Of a stretch of DNA of 16,732 nt, positions 1 to 6,273 are shown one piece after another. Numbering within the stretch: the first letter of the stretch is position 1; the number at the start of each line of letters is the position of its first letter. The notes below the pieces were generated by a model. That model was not told the DNA's origin. It worked only from the letters and a program-made list of their open reading frames with translations, and did no database searches. Made by a program: the position numbers and the translations under genes. Source of the DNA: Chloroflexota bacterium (GTDB lineage Bacteria > Chloroflexota > Anaerolineae > Promineifilales > Promineifilaceae); assembly GCA_008501785.1 (NCBI GenBank), contig QQUD01000226.1:1-16732 (forward strand), read 5' to 3'.

Positions 1-1
1 T

Positions 2-724
2 TTAGTGGGCGATTCGCTGGGCATGGTGATGCTAGGATATGACAACACGGTCTCGGTAACGATGGCTGACATGCTGCACCATTGCAAAGCGGTGGCTCGC
101 GGCACAAAACATGCGTTTTTGATTGGCGACATGCCGTTTATGTCATACCAGGCCGACACAACCGAGGCGGTACGCAATGCAGGTCGATTTTTGCAAGAAG
201 GCGGCATGGATGCGGTGAAGTTGGAAGGTGGGCGTGAAATGGCCGCAACTATCAAAGCAATCGTAAGTGTTGGCATTCCGGTGATGGGGCATTTGGGGCT
301 AACACCCCAAACAGCAACAAGTTTGGGGGGATACAAGGTGCAGGGGAAAACGGCCGTTTCCGCCCACCACATGCTCGAAGATGCCCTCATTTTGCAAGCA
401 GCAGGCTGCTTCGCCATCGTCCTTGAAGCCGTACCCGCCCCCGTCGCCGCCGCCATCAGCAAACACCTAGATCTTCCCACCATCGGCATCGGCGCAGGCG
501 TAGAGTGTGACGGCCAAGTACTCGTCTACCACGACATGCTGGGCATGTTCGACCGCTTCACCCCCAAATTCGTCAAACAATATGCCTCCACCGGCTCCGA
601 CATCACCACCGCCATCGCCACCTTCTGCACTGACGTCCAAACCCACAAATTCCCGGCCGAAAAGCACACCTACAGCATAAATCAGGAAGAGCTAGATGCC
701 TTTTTACAAGCAATTAAAGAGTAG
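2..724 (+). CDS. panB: 3-methyl-2-oxobutanoate hydroxymethyltransferase (5'-partial)
   Basis: Makes ketopantoate from 2-oxoisovalerate and 5,10-methylene-tetrahydrofolate (EC 2.1.2.11), the first committed step of pantothenate/CoA synthesis in the cytoplasm. The reading frame is open from the first full codon at position 2 (Leu-Val-Gly-Asp-Ser-Leu-Gly-Met), so the gene begins outside the window and roughly 35-45 N-terminal residues are missing. Family motifs seen: VGDSLGM (metal-binding Asp), IGDMPFMSY, AVKLEGG, the GHLGLTPQ segment, IVLEAVPAPVA (catalytic Glu region), TIGIGAG and DGQVLVYHDMLGM. The stop is TAG at 722-724. It is followed by panE and panC on the same strand, which supports the call. 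An AACGGCCGTT palindrome at 349-358 is read as Thr-Ala-Val. Upstream of it the coding strand is G-rich and downstream C-rich. Confidence 0.96.
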   Translation, partial: LVGDSLGMVMLGYDNTVSVTMADMLHHCKAVARGTKHAFLIGDMPFMSYQADTTEAVRNAGRFLQEGGMDAVKLEGGREMAATIKAIVSVGIPVMGHLGLTPQTATSLGGYKVQGKTAVSAHHMLEDALILQAAGCFAIVLEAVPAPVAAAISKHLDLPTIGIGAGVECDGQVLVYHDMLGMFDRFTPKFVKQYASTGSDITTAIATFCTDVQTHKFPAEKHTYSINQEELDAFLQAIKE

Positions 725-799
725 TGGTAAGTGGCAAGTAACGGGTAGCGTGTTCTCATTTTCCGTTTTTTGTTTTATGTTTTTTGTTTTTTGTTTCCC
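725..799. repeat. Heptanucleotide tandem-repeat spacer between panB and panE
   Basis: The 84-bp panB-panE spacer is built from 7-bp units. At 725-738 are TGGTAAG and TGGCAAG, then weaker units. At 765-792 are GTTTTTT, GTTTTAT, GTTTTTT and GTTTTTT, followed by GTTTCCC at 793-799. No good ribosome-binding site is visible in front of panE, so the T-rich tract lies where its leader should be. The form resembles the 7-bp STRR repeats described in filamentous cyanobacteria, but no relation is claimed. Confidence 0.6.
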
Positions 800-808
800 T
801 CTTGCTCT

Positions 809-1756
809 ATGAAAATTGCAATCATCGGCACCGGCGCAATGGGGTGTTTATTTGCGGCTCATCTGTATGATGCAGCCGATGTGGTCATGGTTGGCAATTG
901 GCCGGAGCAGTTGGCAGCCATTCAGCAAAATGGGTTGTCATTGGAGGGGGTAAACGGCCGTTTCACCCACCACCCCATCCGCGCCACCAACAACCCCCAC
1001 GACGCGGCCCCCGTCGATTTAGCTATCGTGCTGACAAAAAGTTGGCAAACCACACAAACCGCTCAGTTAGTTCATAAGGTGTTGGCTCCTGACGGTGTGG
1101 CACTGACCTTACAGAATGGATTGGGGAATTTGGAGAAGTTAACGGCCGTTCTCGGTCCCACCCACGCCACCTTAGGCACCACATCCGCCGGAGCCAACAT
1201 CGTTAAACCAGGGCACGTGCGCTTCGCAGGGCATGGTGTCACCCACATCGCCACCACCAATGCCACAGCACACATCATTAAGCCATTGGTTGAAATACTC
1301 AATCAAAAAGGCCTAGAAACTCACATCAGCAACGAAGTAGACAGCCTAATTTGGGGTAAATTAGTGATTAACGCAGGCATTAATCCATTAACCGCGCTGC
1401 TGCGTGTACCAAATGGTTTCCTGGCTGAAAACCCAATCACCCGCGCCATCATGGCGGCGGCGGCCAAAGAAGTAGAAGCAGTGGCACACAAGCTCGGTAT
1501 CCAACTGCCCTATCCAGACGCTGCCAAACGCACATTAGCCGTCGCCCAGGCTACCGCCCCAAATCGCTCATCCATGCTGCAAGACGTGCTGCGCGGCGCA
1601 CCCACTGAAATTGAAGCAATTTGTGGAGAGGTAGTGAAAAACGGCCGTTTAGCAAATACCCCTACCCCCATCAACCAACAGCTATTAAAATTAGTCCAAT
1701 CCATCAGCGACTCACCAATGACAATCGCTGAGTTACAACAAATAATGAAGATTTAG
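809..1756 (+). CDS. panE: 2-dehydropantoate 2-reductase
   Basis: NADPH-dependent reduction of ketopantoate to pantoate (EC 1.1.1.169), the second pantothenate step. The start is taken at ATG 809, giving 315 residues beginning MKIAIIGTGAMG. That is the normal N-terminus of the family and places the Rossmann G-x-G-x-x-G at residues 7-12. The frame is open further upstream to 770, but that part encodes only the T-rich repeat (FYVFCFLF) and is unlikely to be translated. The C-terminal ApbA_C domain carries the catalytic Lys motif (LIWGKLVINAGINPLTALL) and the substrate-binding region NRSSMLQDVLRGAPTEIEAICG with its conserved Ser, Asp and Glu. Three exact AACGGCCGTT palindromes lie inside the gene, at 953, 1141 and 1640. 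At each the composition of the coding strand swings from G-rich to C-rich. Confidence 0.95.
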   Translation: MKIAIIGTGAMGCLFAAHLYDAADVVMVGNWPEQLAAIQQNGLSLEGVNGRFTHHPIRATNNPHDAAPVDLAIVLTKSWQTTQTAQLVHKVLAPDGVALTLQNGLGNLEKLTAVLGPTHATLGTTSAGANIVKPGHVRFAGHGVTHIATTNATAHIIKPLVEILNQKGLETHISNEVDSLIWGKLVINAGINPLTALLRVPNGFLAENPITRAIMAAAAKEVEAVAHKLGIQLPYPDAAKRTLAVAQATAPNRSSMLQDVLRGAPTEIEAICGEVVKNGRLANTPTPINQQLLKLVQSISDSPMTIAELQQIMKI

Positions 1757-1782
1757 CCTGTCAGCATTTCAAGAGGTAAACC

Positions 1783-2634
1783 ATGATCATTGCCAAAACT
1801 ATCGCCGAAGTACGTGCTGCTCGTTGGGCCAATCCTAAATTAAGTTGGGGGCTGGTTCCGACAATGGGGTATCTACACGAAGGGCATTTATCGTTGGCTC
1901 GCCGTGCGCATAACGAAAATGAGCGCGTGGCTGCCACGATTTTTGTAAATCCGACACAGTTTGCACCAAACGAAGATTTAAGCACATATCCACGCGCCTT
2001 AGCGCGTGATTTTGCTTTGCTTAAACAAGAAAGCGTAGACCTCGTTTTTGTACCAGCGGACGGGGAAATGTATCCACCAAACTTTCAGACAGAAATTCAT
2101 CTGGCACATGTCACCAAACCACTCGAAGGGTCTTCTCGACCCACGCATTTTTTAGGCGTCGCCACAGTTGTTGCCAAATTGTTTAACATTGTGCAGCCAA
2201 CTCGCGCCTATTTTGGGCAAAAGGATGCGCAGCAAGCGGCAGTGTTGAAGCAAATGGTTCAAGATTTGAACTTCAATCTGGAGATGATTGTTTGCCCCAT
2301 CGTGCGCGAACCAGACGGGCTGGCACTCAGTTCGCGCAATAGATATTTGAATTCTGAGCAACGACAGGCGGCAACGGTGTTGAATCAGGCGTTACGGACA
2401 GCGGAAACGGCCGTTCATGAAGGCACTCGCAGCGGCAGCCAACTGCGGCAGCTCATGACCGACATCATCACCGCCGAGTCATTAGCCCGCCTCGACTATG
2501 TTAGTGCCGCTGACCCATTAACATTGGCCGAATTGGATGAGATTGAAAATAGTGTCCTATTGTCGATGGCTGTCTTTTTCGGAACCACCCGCCTGATCGA
2601 CAACATTTTGATAAAGGATGTTTTATTGTCATGA
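1783..2634 (+). CDS. panC: Pantothenate synthetase (pantoate-beta-alanine ligase)
   Basis: Condenses pantoate with beta-alanine using ATP (EC 6.3.2.1). It has 283 residues, the usual length. The nucleotidyltransferase HIGH-type motif is seen in VPTMGYLHEGHLSL, followed by the family signature FVNPTQFAPNEDLSTYPR, the pantoate-binding FGQKDAQQ, and the KMSKS-equivalent LALSSRNRYL. Start ATG 1783 is supported by AAGAGG at 1771-1776. It lies 26 bp after panE and is probably cotranscribed with panB and panE. Its TGA stop overlaps the ATG of a truncated metallophosphoesterase reading frame (ATGA at 2631-2634), showing that the operon once continued. An AACGGCCGTT palindrome at 2406 is read as Glu-Thr-Ala-Val. 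panD is not in the window. Confidence 0.96.
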   Translation: MIIAKTIAEVRAARWANPKLSWGLVPTMGYLHEGHLSLARRAHNENERVAATIFVNPTQFAPNEDLSTYPRALARDFALLKQESVDLVFVPADGEMYPPNFQTEIHLAHVTKPLEGSSRPTHFLGVATVVAKLFNIVQPTRAYFGQKDAQQAAVLKQMVQDLNFNLEMIVCPIVREPDGLALSSRNRYLNSEQRQAATVLNQALRTAETAVHEGTRSGSQLRQLMTDIITAESLARLDYVSAADPLTLAELDEIENSVLLSMAVFFGTTRLIDNILIKDVLLS

Positions 2635-2735
2635 AGTTAGCTATCTTTACCGATGTACACGCAAATTTACCGGCATTAGCGGCGACTTTAACAGCCATCG
2701 ACAAACTAGTTATGATGCTTCCATTTGGCAATTAA
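2631..2735 (+). pseudogene. Truncated start of a calcineurin-like metallophosphoesterase gene
   Basis: A 34-codon frame starts at the ATG of an ATGA overlap with the panC stop. Its first 25 residues, beginning MKLAIFTDVHANLPALAATL, match the N-terminal strand and first metal motif (D-x-H, here Asp8 and His10, then N-L-P-A-L) of the YfcE-like metallophosphoesterases. After Asp24-Lys25 the similarity stops and the frame ends at TAA 2733-2735. The rest of an expected protein of roughly 200-250 residues is absent, because the next DNA encodes a convergent minus-strand gene that overlaps it by 4 bp. I infer a deletion or rearrangement whose junction lies near 2703-2710. It is too short to be an active phosphatase. 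Translation of the stub through coupling to panC remains possible. Confidence 0.72.
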
Positions 2736-3202
2736 GCGTCTTCCAAATGCATGCGCTCGCAGGATTCAAGCAAGAGATTAAATTTGCTTTCGTGGCTCAC
2801 ATAGACAAAACCCCCACAATTTTGGCAGGTAGCTTGAAATTCCATTTCTGAGCCGGGTACTTGCTCCCACGGTCCCAGCAAATGCCCATGAATACTGGCA
2901 TCAACTTCGGCCTCGCGGGTGTAACGGGCCAGTTTTTCTTCTCTCTCAGATATTTGTACCAGATTATGTTTGTCTGATGCCTCCACAATGGCCCGAACTG
3001 CTGTTGCCTGTACCAGATTTTCTGGCAGACCGTCTGGCAATCCTTCAACTTTATGCATTAAGTGATGCAAGACGTCGGCAATTTCCTCACGGGTCTCTTT
3101 GTGGTAGCGCATGACGAGGGAACCTTCTTCTAATAGGCCAATGAGATAAGAAACGGCCGTTTTCAATTGCGCTAATTCATTTTCTGGGACTTTACTACTC
3201 AT
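2732..3202 (-). CDS. Hypothetical 156-residue protein with a C-terminal Cys-x-x-Cys element
   Basis: I do not recognise a named family. The first half (residues 1-105) is predicted mainly helical and polar. The C-terminal 50 residues read H-G-H-x-L-G-P-W-E-x-V, then Q-A-T-C-Q-N-C-G-G-F-V-Y-V and a final S-C-E. This looks like a small zinc-ribbon or treble-clef-like module that recurs in uncharacterised bacterial proteins. No signal peptide or membrane segment is seen. Start ATG 3202 has GGAG seven bases upstream on the minus strand. It is convergent with panC and overlaps the truncated phosphoesterase frame, so it may have arrived or moved here when that gene was cut. A palindrome at 3152 is read as Lys-Thr-Ala-Val. 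Confidence 0.7.
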   Translation of the reverse strand: MSSKVPENELAQLKTAVSYLIGLLEEGSLVMRYHKETREEIADVLHHLMHKVEGLPDGLPENLVQATAVRAIVEASDKHNLVQISEREEKLARYTREAEVDASIHGHLLGPWEQVPGSEMEFQATCQNCGGFVYVSHESKFNLLLESCERMHLEDA

Positions 3203-3417
3203 ACCATTACTCCATTACTGCAAGAAAAATCAATACCTTAATACAGTTTAAAGTTTTCACTAGAACATGAACAGGGGAAGGTTGTACTGCGACAATACTC
3301 CTGATATTTGATGATAAACAACGCTAATCTAAATAACATACTTTGACAAATTAGACACCACTTTACCATTAAAAGTCATAAACTTTCCGTAAATTGTGTC
3401 AGAAAACGTAACCGTTC

Positions 3418-3482
3418 AGGTGCGACGCACTTTTTCCAAAGTAATGCGCTATAACAATACCGTTTAAAAGTGCGTCGCACCT
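3418..3482. repeat. 17-bp perfect inverted repeat with 31-bp spacer
   Basis: The arm at 3418-3434 (AGGTGCGACGCACTTTT) is the exact reverse complement of 3466-3482. The core GTGCG-A-CGCAC in each arm is itself a near-perfect palindrome. It lies in the 286-bp gap between the end of the J-domain gene and the start of the hypothetical gene. Neither strand has a T-run after the hairpin, so an ordinary intrinsic terminator is unlikely. A REP-like or MITE-like intergenic element, or a protein-binding site, fits better. The rest of the gap (3203-3417) is AT-rich, with no convincing gene or promoter that I can see. Confidence 0.75.
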
Positions 3483-3488
3483 CTGGGA

Positions 3489-4295
3489 CTAAAACAAATC
3501 TGTGAATTGTGAACGCAGCATGTCCAATTCCACCGATTTACGTGCAATCTTGCGCTCCAGTTCAGCAACCATTTCATCTAACAAATTTCGCCCTTCTTGC
3601 TTTGCCAGCTTCATTTCCAATGCCAACGCCACCATCGGTTGGTTGTGCATTGTTTGCATTTCCAACTCAATCTCCTGCAAGCGACGACGACAGCGTTTTA
3701 TTTCGTTTTGCAACGCTGCAATCATATCGACATCAGAAAGCGCGTCACGCGGATCCAATTTATCTTCGCTTTTTTTGCGACCTGCTAATTCACGTTCAAT
3801 TGCCATTAGTTCTGCCATACTGCGTGCCGCATAGGCATCATTCACCGCCGCCATCATCTCGGTACGATAGGCACGATCTGCATCATCTTGAGCCATATCC
3901 GGGTGAAAAGCACGCGCTAACCGCCGATACAACTTTTTTATTTGCGCCTCGTTCGGTGTCGTAGGGGGTTTAGTTGGTGGAGGAACAGCTTCTTTTTGAG
4001 GTGACGTGCGCCAGGACCGTTCAAATTGTCTATCCACCGATTCATATCCCTCACCAAATTGGGTTTCATCGCGCATTTGCTGTATGCGTGCCAAATACTG
4101 ATTAACCTGTACCTCAACAGCAGCTAATTGATCCAGCAGCTGCCCCACATGCGCTGCAAACTCAAACTCAAATGCTTGAATATCAGCTTTCTGATCGGCC
4201 AACTCTGCCTCACCATTAACCAGCATTTGATGCACCTTTTCTAGCTGGATCCGCAATCTTTCAACTTTTTCCGAATGGGTTTCCGCAAAGGACAT
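3489..4295 (-). CDS. J-domain protein with flanking coiled coils
   Basis: A 268-residue cytoplasmic protein with three parts. An N-terminal coiled coil spans about residues 5-80 (E-K-V-E-R-L-R-I-Q-L-E-K-V onward). A proline-rich linker leads into a J domain at about 115-165 with the HPD tripeptide at 131-133 (YRRLARAFHPDMAQDDADRA), the contact that stimulates DnaK ATPase. A second coiled coil runs from about 180 to the end. It lacks the Gly/Phe and zinc modules of DnaJ, so it is a specialised co-chaperone of unknown client. The start is taken at ATG 4293-4295. The frame stays open to a GTG at 4391, but that extension runs through a strong hairpin element and has no ribosome-binding site. The ATG also lacks a clear one. 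Confidence 0.72.
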   Translation of the reverse strand: MSFAETHSEKVERLRIQLEKVHQMLVNGEAELADQKADIQAFEFEFAAHVGQLLDQLAAVEVQVNQYLARIQQMRDETQFGEGYESVDRQFERSWRTSPQKEAVPPPTKPPTTPNEAQIKKLYRRLARAFHPDMAQDDADRAYRTEMMAAVNDAYAARSMAELMAIERELAGRKKSEDKLDPRDALSDVDMIAALQNEIKRCRRRLQEIELEMQTMHNQPMVALALEMKLAKQEGRNLLDEMVAELERKIARKSVELDMLRSQFTDLF

Positions 4296-4352
4296 ATTAT
4301 GAGGATAGTAACAACGGCCGTAATCGTCAACAATTTGGAGGATTGCACATTT

Positions 4353-4431
4353 CCACCCGGAAGCTAAGCGTACATCACTGACATCGAGCACCGCACACTG
4401 TCAGTAATTGCAGCGTTAAGCCTCCGAGTGG
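4353..4431 (-). other. Long RNA hairpin / possible miniature element upstream of the J-domain gene
   Basis: Read on the minus strand, 4431-4419 (CCACTCGGAGGCT) pairs with 4365-4353 over 13 bp with two G-U pairs. An internal loop is followed by a second stem, TGCA-A-TTACTGACA with TGTCAGTGATGTA (13 bp, one bulged A), closed by a loop of about 15 nt. The G-U pairs form only in minus-strand RNA; on the plus strand they would be A-C mismatches. No T-run follows, so it is not a typical terminator. It lies between the small exported-protein gene and the J-domain gene. Confidence 0.55.
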
Positions 4432-4441
4432 TTTTTAGCGT

Positions 4442-4735
4442 TTATCTGAGAATCAACGGCAAATATATTTTTCGGCCTTGGGCTGAATCTGGATTGGATG
4501 ACTGGATGGGAAAAAGGAACCCACCTGTGGCTTTGAAACTAGAGCTGCTCGAATCACCCGTGGTCGGTTGACCGATAACAGAAGTGACATTGTAATTGTC
4601 TGAGTCGGATGTTCCGCCACTTAACATCACAAAGCGAAGCGAGTTGAAATTTGTTGACGTTTGTGCCACCACAATCCCAAAGGAGATTAACAGCAGCAAC
4701 AGGGCAATCAGTAAAAGCTTGCGCTGTTTTTTCAT
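4442..4735 (-). CDS. Small exported protein with terminal IYLPLILR tail
   Basis: It has 97 residues. An N-terminal signal peptide (MKKQRKLLLIALLLLLISFG, likely cut after VVA near residue 24) precedes a short beta-rich body. The pattern Y-N-V-T-S-V-I-G-Q-P-T-T-G-D-S-S-S-S-S-F-K-A-T-G-G-F recalls the repeated Thr-Ile-Gly-Gln-Pro...Gly-Phe-Trp units of exported proteins in Chloroflexota. The chain ends in IYLPLILR, a hydrophobic Pro-Leu-Ile-Leu tail similar to the end of the exported glycoside hydrolase at 8518-9945. AGGAGG, overlapping the upstream gene's stop, gives good spacing to ATG 4735. It lies 10 bp after the YG-repeat gene and is very likely its operon partner. Function unknown; surface location inferred. 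Confidence 0.75.
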   Translation of the reverse strand: MKKQRKLLLIALLLLLISFGIVVAQTSTNFNSLRFVMLSGGTSDSDNYNVTSVIGQPTTGDSSSSSFKATGGFLFPIQSSNPDSAQGRKIYLPLILR

Positions 4736-4745
4736 AGCTGACCTC

Positions 4746-6260
4746 CTAATCGATGTCCAAAAACATAGGAATGGTGCCGTTTGTTTCGTCGATTGGACCG
4801 GCTACTTTGCCTAAGGTAATCGCATCAATAACTGCACTGGCGGCCATTTCATTCTCCCCGCTTGTTGTCATGGAGATTTTGTCGCCAATGTTTAGGTTAG
4901 CGACTAATGCGAGACTGTCTACGTTAACGGCCGTTACCAACCCTTCCGTCACAATCACCAAATAGCCATCAGGCCCAACCGTACCAGCAGAAGGTGCAAA
5001 GTCCGTGTACTCGCCGCCGTTTTGAGGGGTGACAGTTGTGACGGAAACGGCCGTTTTTGCCACACCAATCACAGCATTGCGATTGTTCACATCAACCTTC
5101 GCCACAGCCAACATCGGCTGACCTTCTTCTGGCGATTCAGCAACGCCAACCATAGCGACCAAATCACCTGGCTTGATGGCCGTGCTCCCCAAATTAACGA
5201 CAATGGATTGCGTGCTTGAAACACGATCTGTAATCGAACTTGTACTGATGCCACCAACTCCTCCAAAATAAGCATCATAATATCCATTGCTGCCTGTTAC
5301 ATACATACCGCGATAGCTGCTGCTGAAGATGCGTGCGCCATACCCTTGCTCGCCTGCGGGGTCAGTTCCTCGGGCGTAGAGACCCTTACCACCTTCAAAG
5401 TAACCACCTTCGTTATAAAAGGTGTGACTGTTGGATGTGTCACCACGTCCATAAACGCCTACACCTTGATTGCTTTGACCATAAACACCAGGAGCCAAAA
5501 TATTTGGATGCGCACGATTGCCGTTGCTGTAGCCATAAACACCGATGCCATTGGTGCTGTAGAAGTAGCCCGCATACCCTTGATTGGCATTGCTGCCCCC
5601 ATCAAAGCCATAGACTGCATAGCCATCTCGCGTTTGACCATAAATGGCACGGCCGTTATTCGCCAGCCCATAAATCGCATTACCCGTTGTCGTTCTCCCC
5701 GAAATCGCACCTCGATTAAAGCCAAATGCATCATTGTTCATGTCAACTTCGAGCAGATAGTTGTTAGAAATCGCATTCGCTGTGCCTTTCACAATCGCAC
5801 CCGGACGCAGCGTGTGCGCCATCGGCGCTGGCAAAATCTCCTGACGCGGTGTGAGCACTTCCCCATCAATTATTTGGGACACCCACAGCTCTTCGCCATT
5901 AAAAATATCGTCATCTATCGGCAGTTTCACTTCAAACAGACCGTCATTGACCGCAACGCTCATATTGCCACTATCCCACAATGTTGTGCCAGCAACAGCA
6001 TCATTGAAAATAATAAAACGCATGGTGAGTGTGGTGTTGGGCGGCACATTATTGTCATCGGTGAGGTAGCCCTGATAGGTAATCGCGTTATCAACCGTTG
6101 CATTTACAGCCGTGGTGGAATGTGCGGCATCCGCACCTACCCAACTGGGCCAATACGCACCCAATCCACCAAGCAGCAGCAAACCAAGTGCCACCACCAC
6201 AATTTGAGGAAATAATCTTTGAGGTTCATGTTTTCTCCTTATAAAACACACAATCTTCAC
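4746..6260 (-). CDS. Exported YG-repeat surface protein, apparent N-terminal frameshift
   Basis: It has 504 residues in the open frame. A transmembrane/signal segment (about 19-37, PQIVVVALGLLLLGGLGAYW) is followed by a conserved N-terminal beta domain (YQGYLTDDNNVPPNTTLTMRF, then WVSQIIDGEVLTPRQEILPAPMAHTLRPG). About 190-330 is a run of Gly-Val-Tyr-Gly repeats, such as AIYG, AVYG, GVYGYS, GVYGQS and GVYGRG, as in phage-fibre-like and surface-fibre proteins. The C-terminal domain (about 340-504) holds two palindromes read as Thr-Ala-Val. The frame opens only with GTG 6260, which lacks a ribosome-binding site, whereas AAGGAG at 6240-6235 sits 5 bases before ATG 6229 in the wrong frame. One extra A would restore M-N-L-K-R-L-F-P-Q-I. 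It probably belongs to a surface polysaccharide or adhesion locus. Confidence 0.75.
   Translation of the reverse strand: MKIVCFIRRKHEPQRLFPQIVVVALGLLLLGGLGAYWPSWVGADAAHSTTAVNATVDNAITYQGYLTDDNNVPPNTTLTMRFIIFNDAVAGTTLWDSGNMSVAVNDGLFEVKLPIDDDIFNGEELWVSQIIDGEVLTPRQEILPAPMAHTLRPGAIVKGTANAISNNYLLEVDMNNDAFGFNRGAISGRTTTGNAIYGLANNGRAIYGQTRDGYAVYGFDGGSNANQGYAGYFYSTNGIGVYGYSNGNRAHPNILAPGVYGQSNQGVGVYGRGDTSNSHTFYNEGGYFEGGKGLYARGTDPAGEQGYGARIFSSSYRGMYVTGSNGYYDAYFGGVGGISTSSITDRVSSTQSIVVNLGSTAIKPGDLVAMVGVAESPEEGQPMLAVAKVDVNNRNAVIGVAKTAVSVTTVTPQNGGEYTDFAPSAGTVGPDGYLVIVTEGLVTAVNVDSLALVANLNIGDKISMTTSGENEMAASAVIDAITLGKVAGPIDETNGTIPMFLDID
6235..6240 (-). promoter_or_regulatory. Strong ribosome-binding site pointing at an out-of-frame ATG
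   Basis: AAGGAG on the minus strand is followed by 5 bases and then ATG at 6229-6227. That ATG is not in frame with the long YG-repeat protein. The mismatch is the evidence for a one-base deletion just inside the gene. Confidence 0.7.
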
Positions 6261-6273
6261 AATAAAAACAAGC

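Noticed and set aside
4296..4391. N-terminal extension of the J-domain gene from GTG 4391 (32 extra residues)
   Set aside because: It runs through the hairpin element and has no ribosome-binding site. The only point in favour is that the palindrome core at 4314 falls in the usual Gly-Arg frame, so a small doubt remains.
5346..6215. A 289-codon plus-strand open frame opposite the YG-repeat gene
   Set aside because: It is an antisense shadow of repetitive codons. The minus strand has a signal segment, known-type repeats and operon context.
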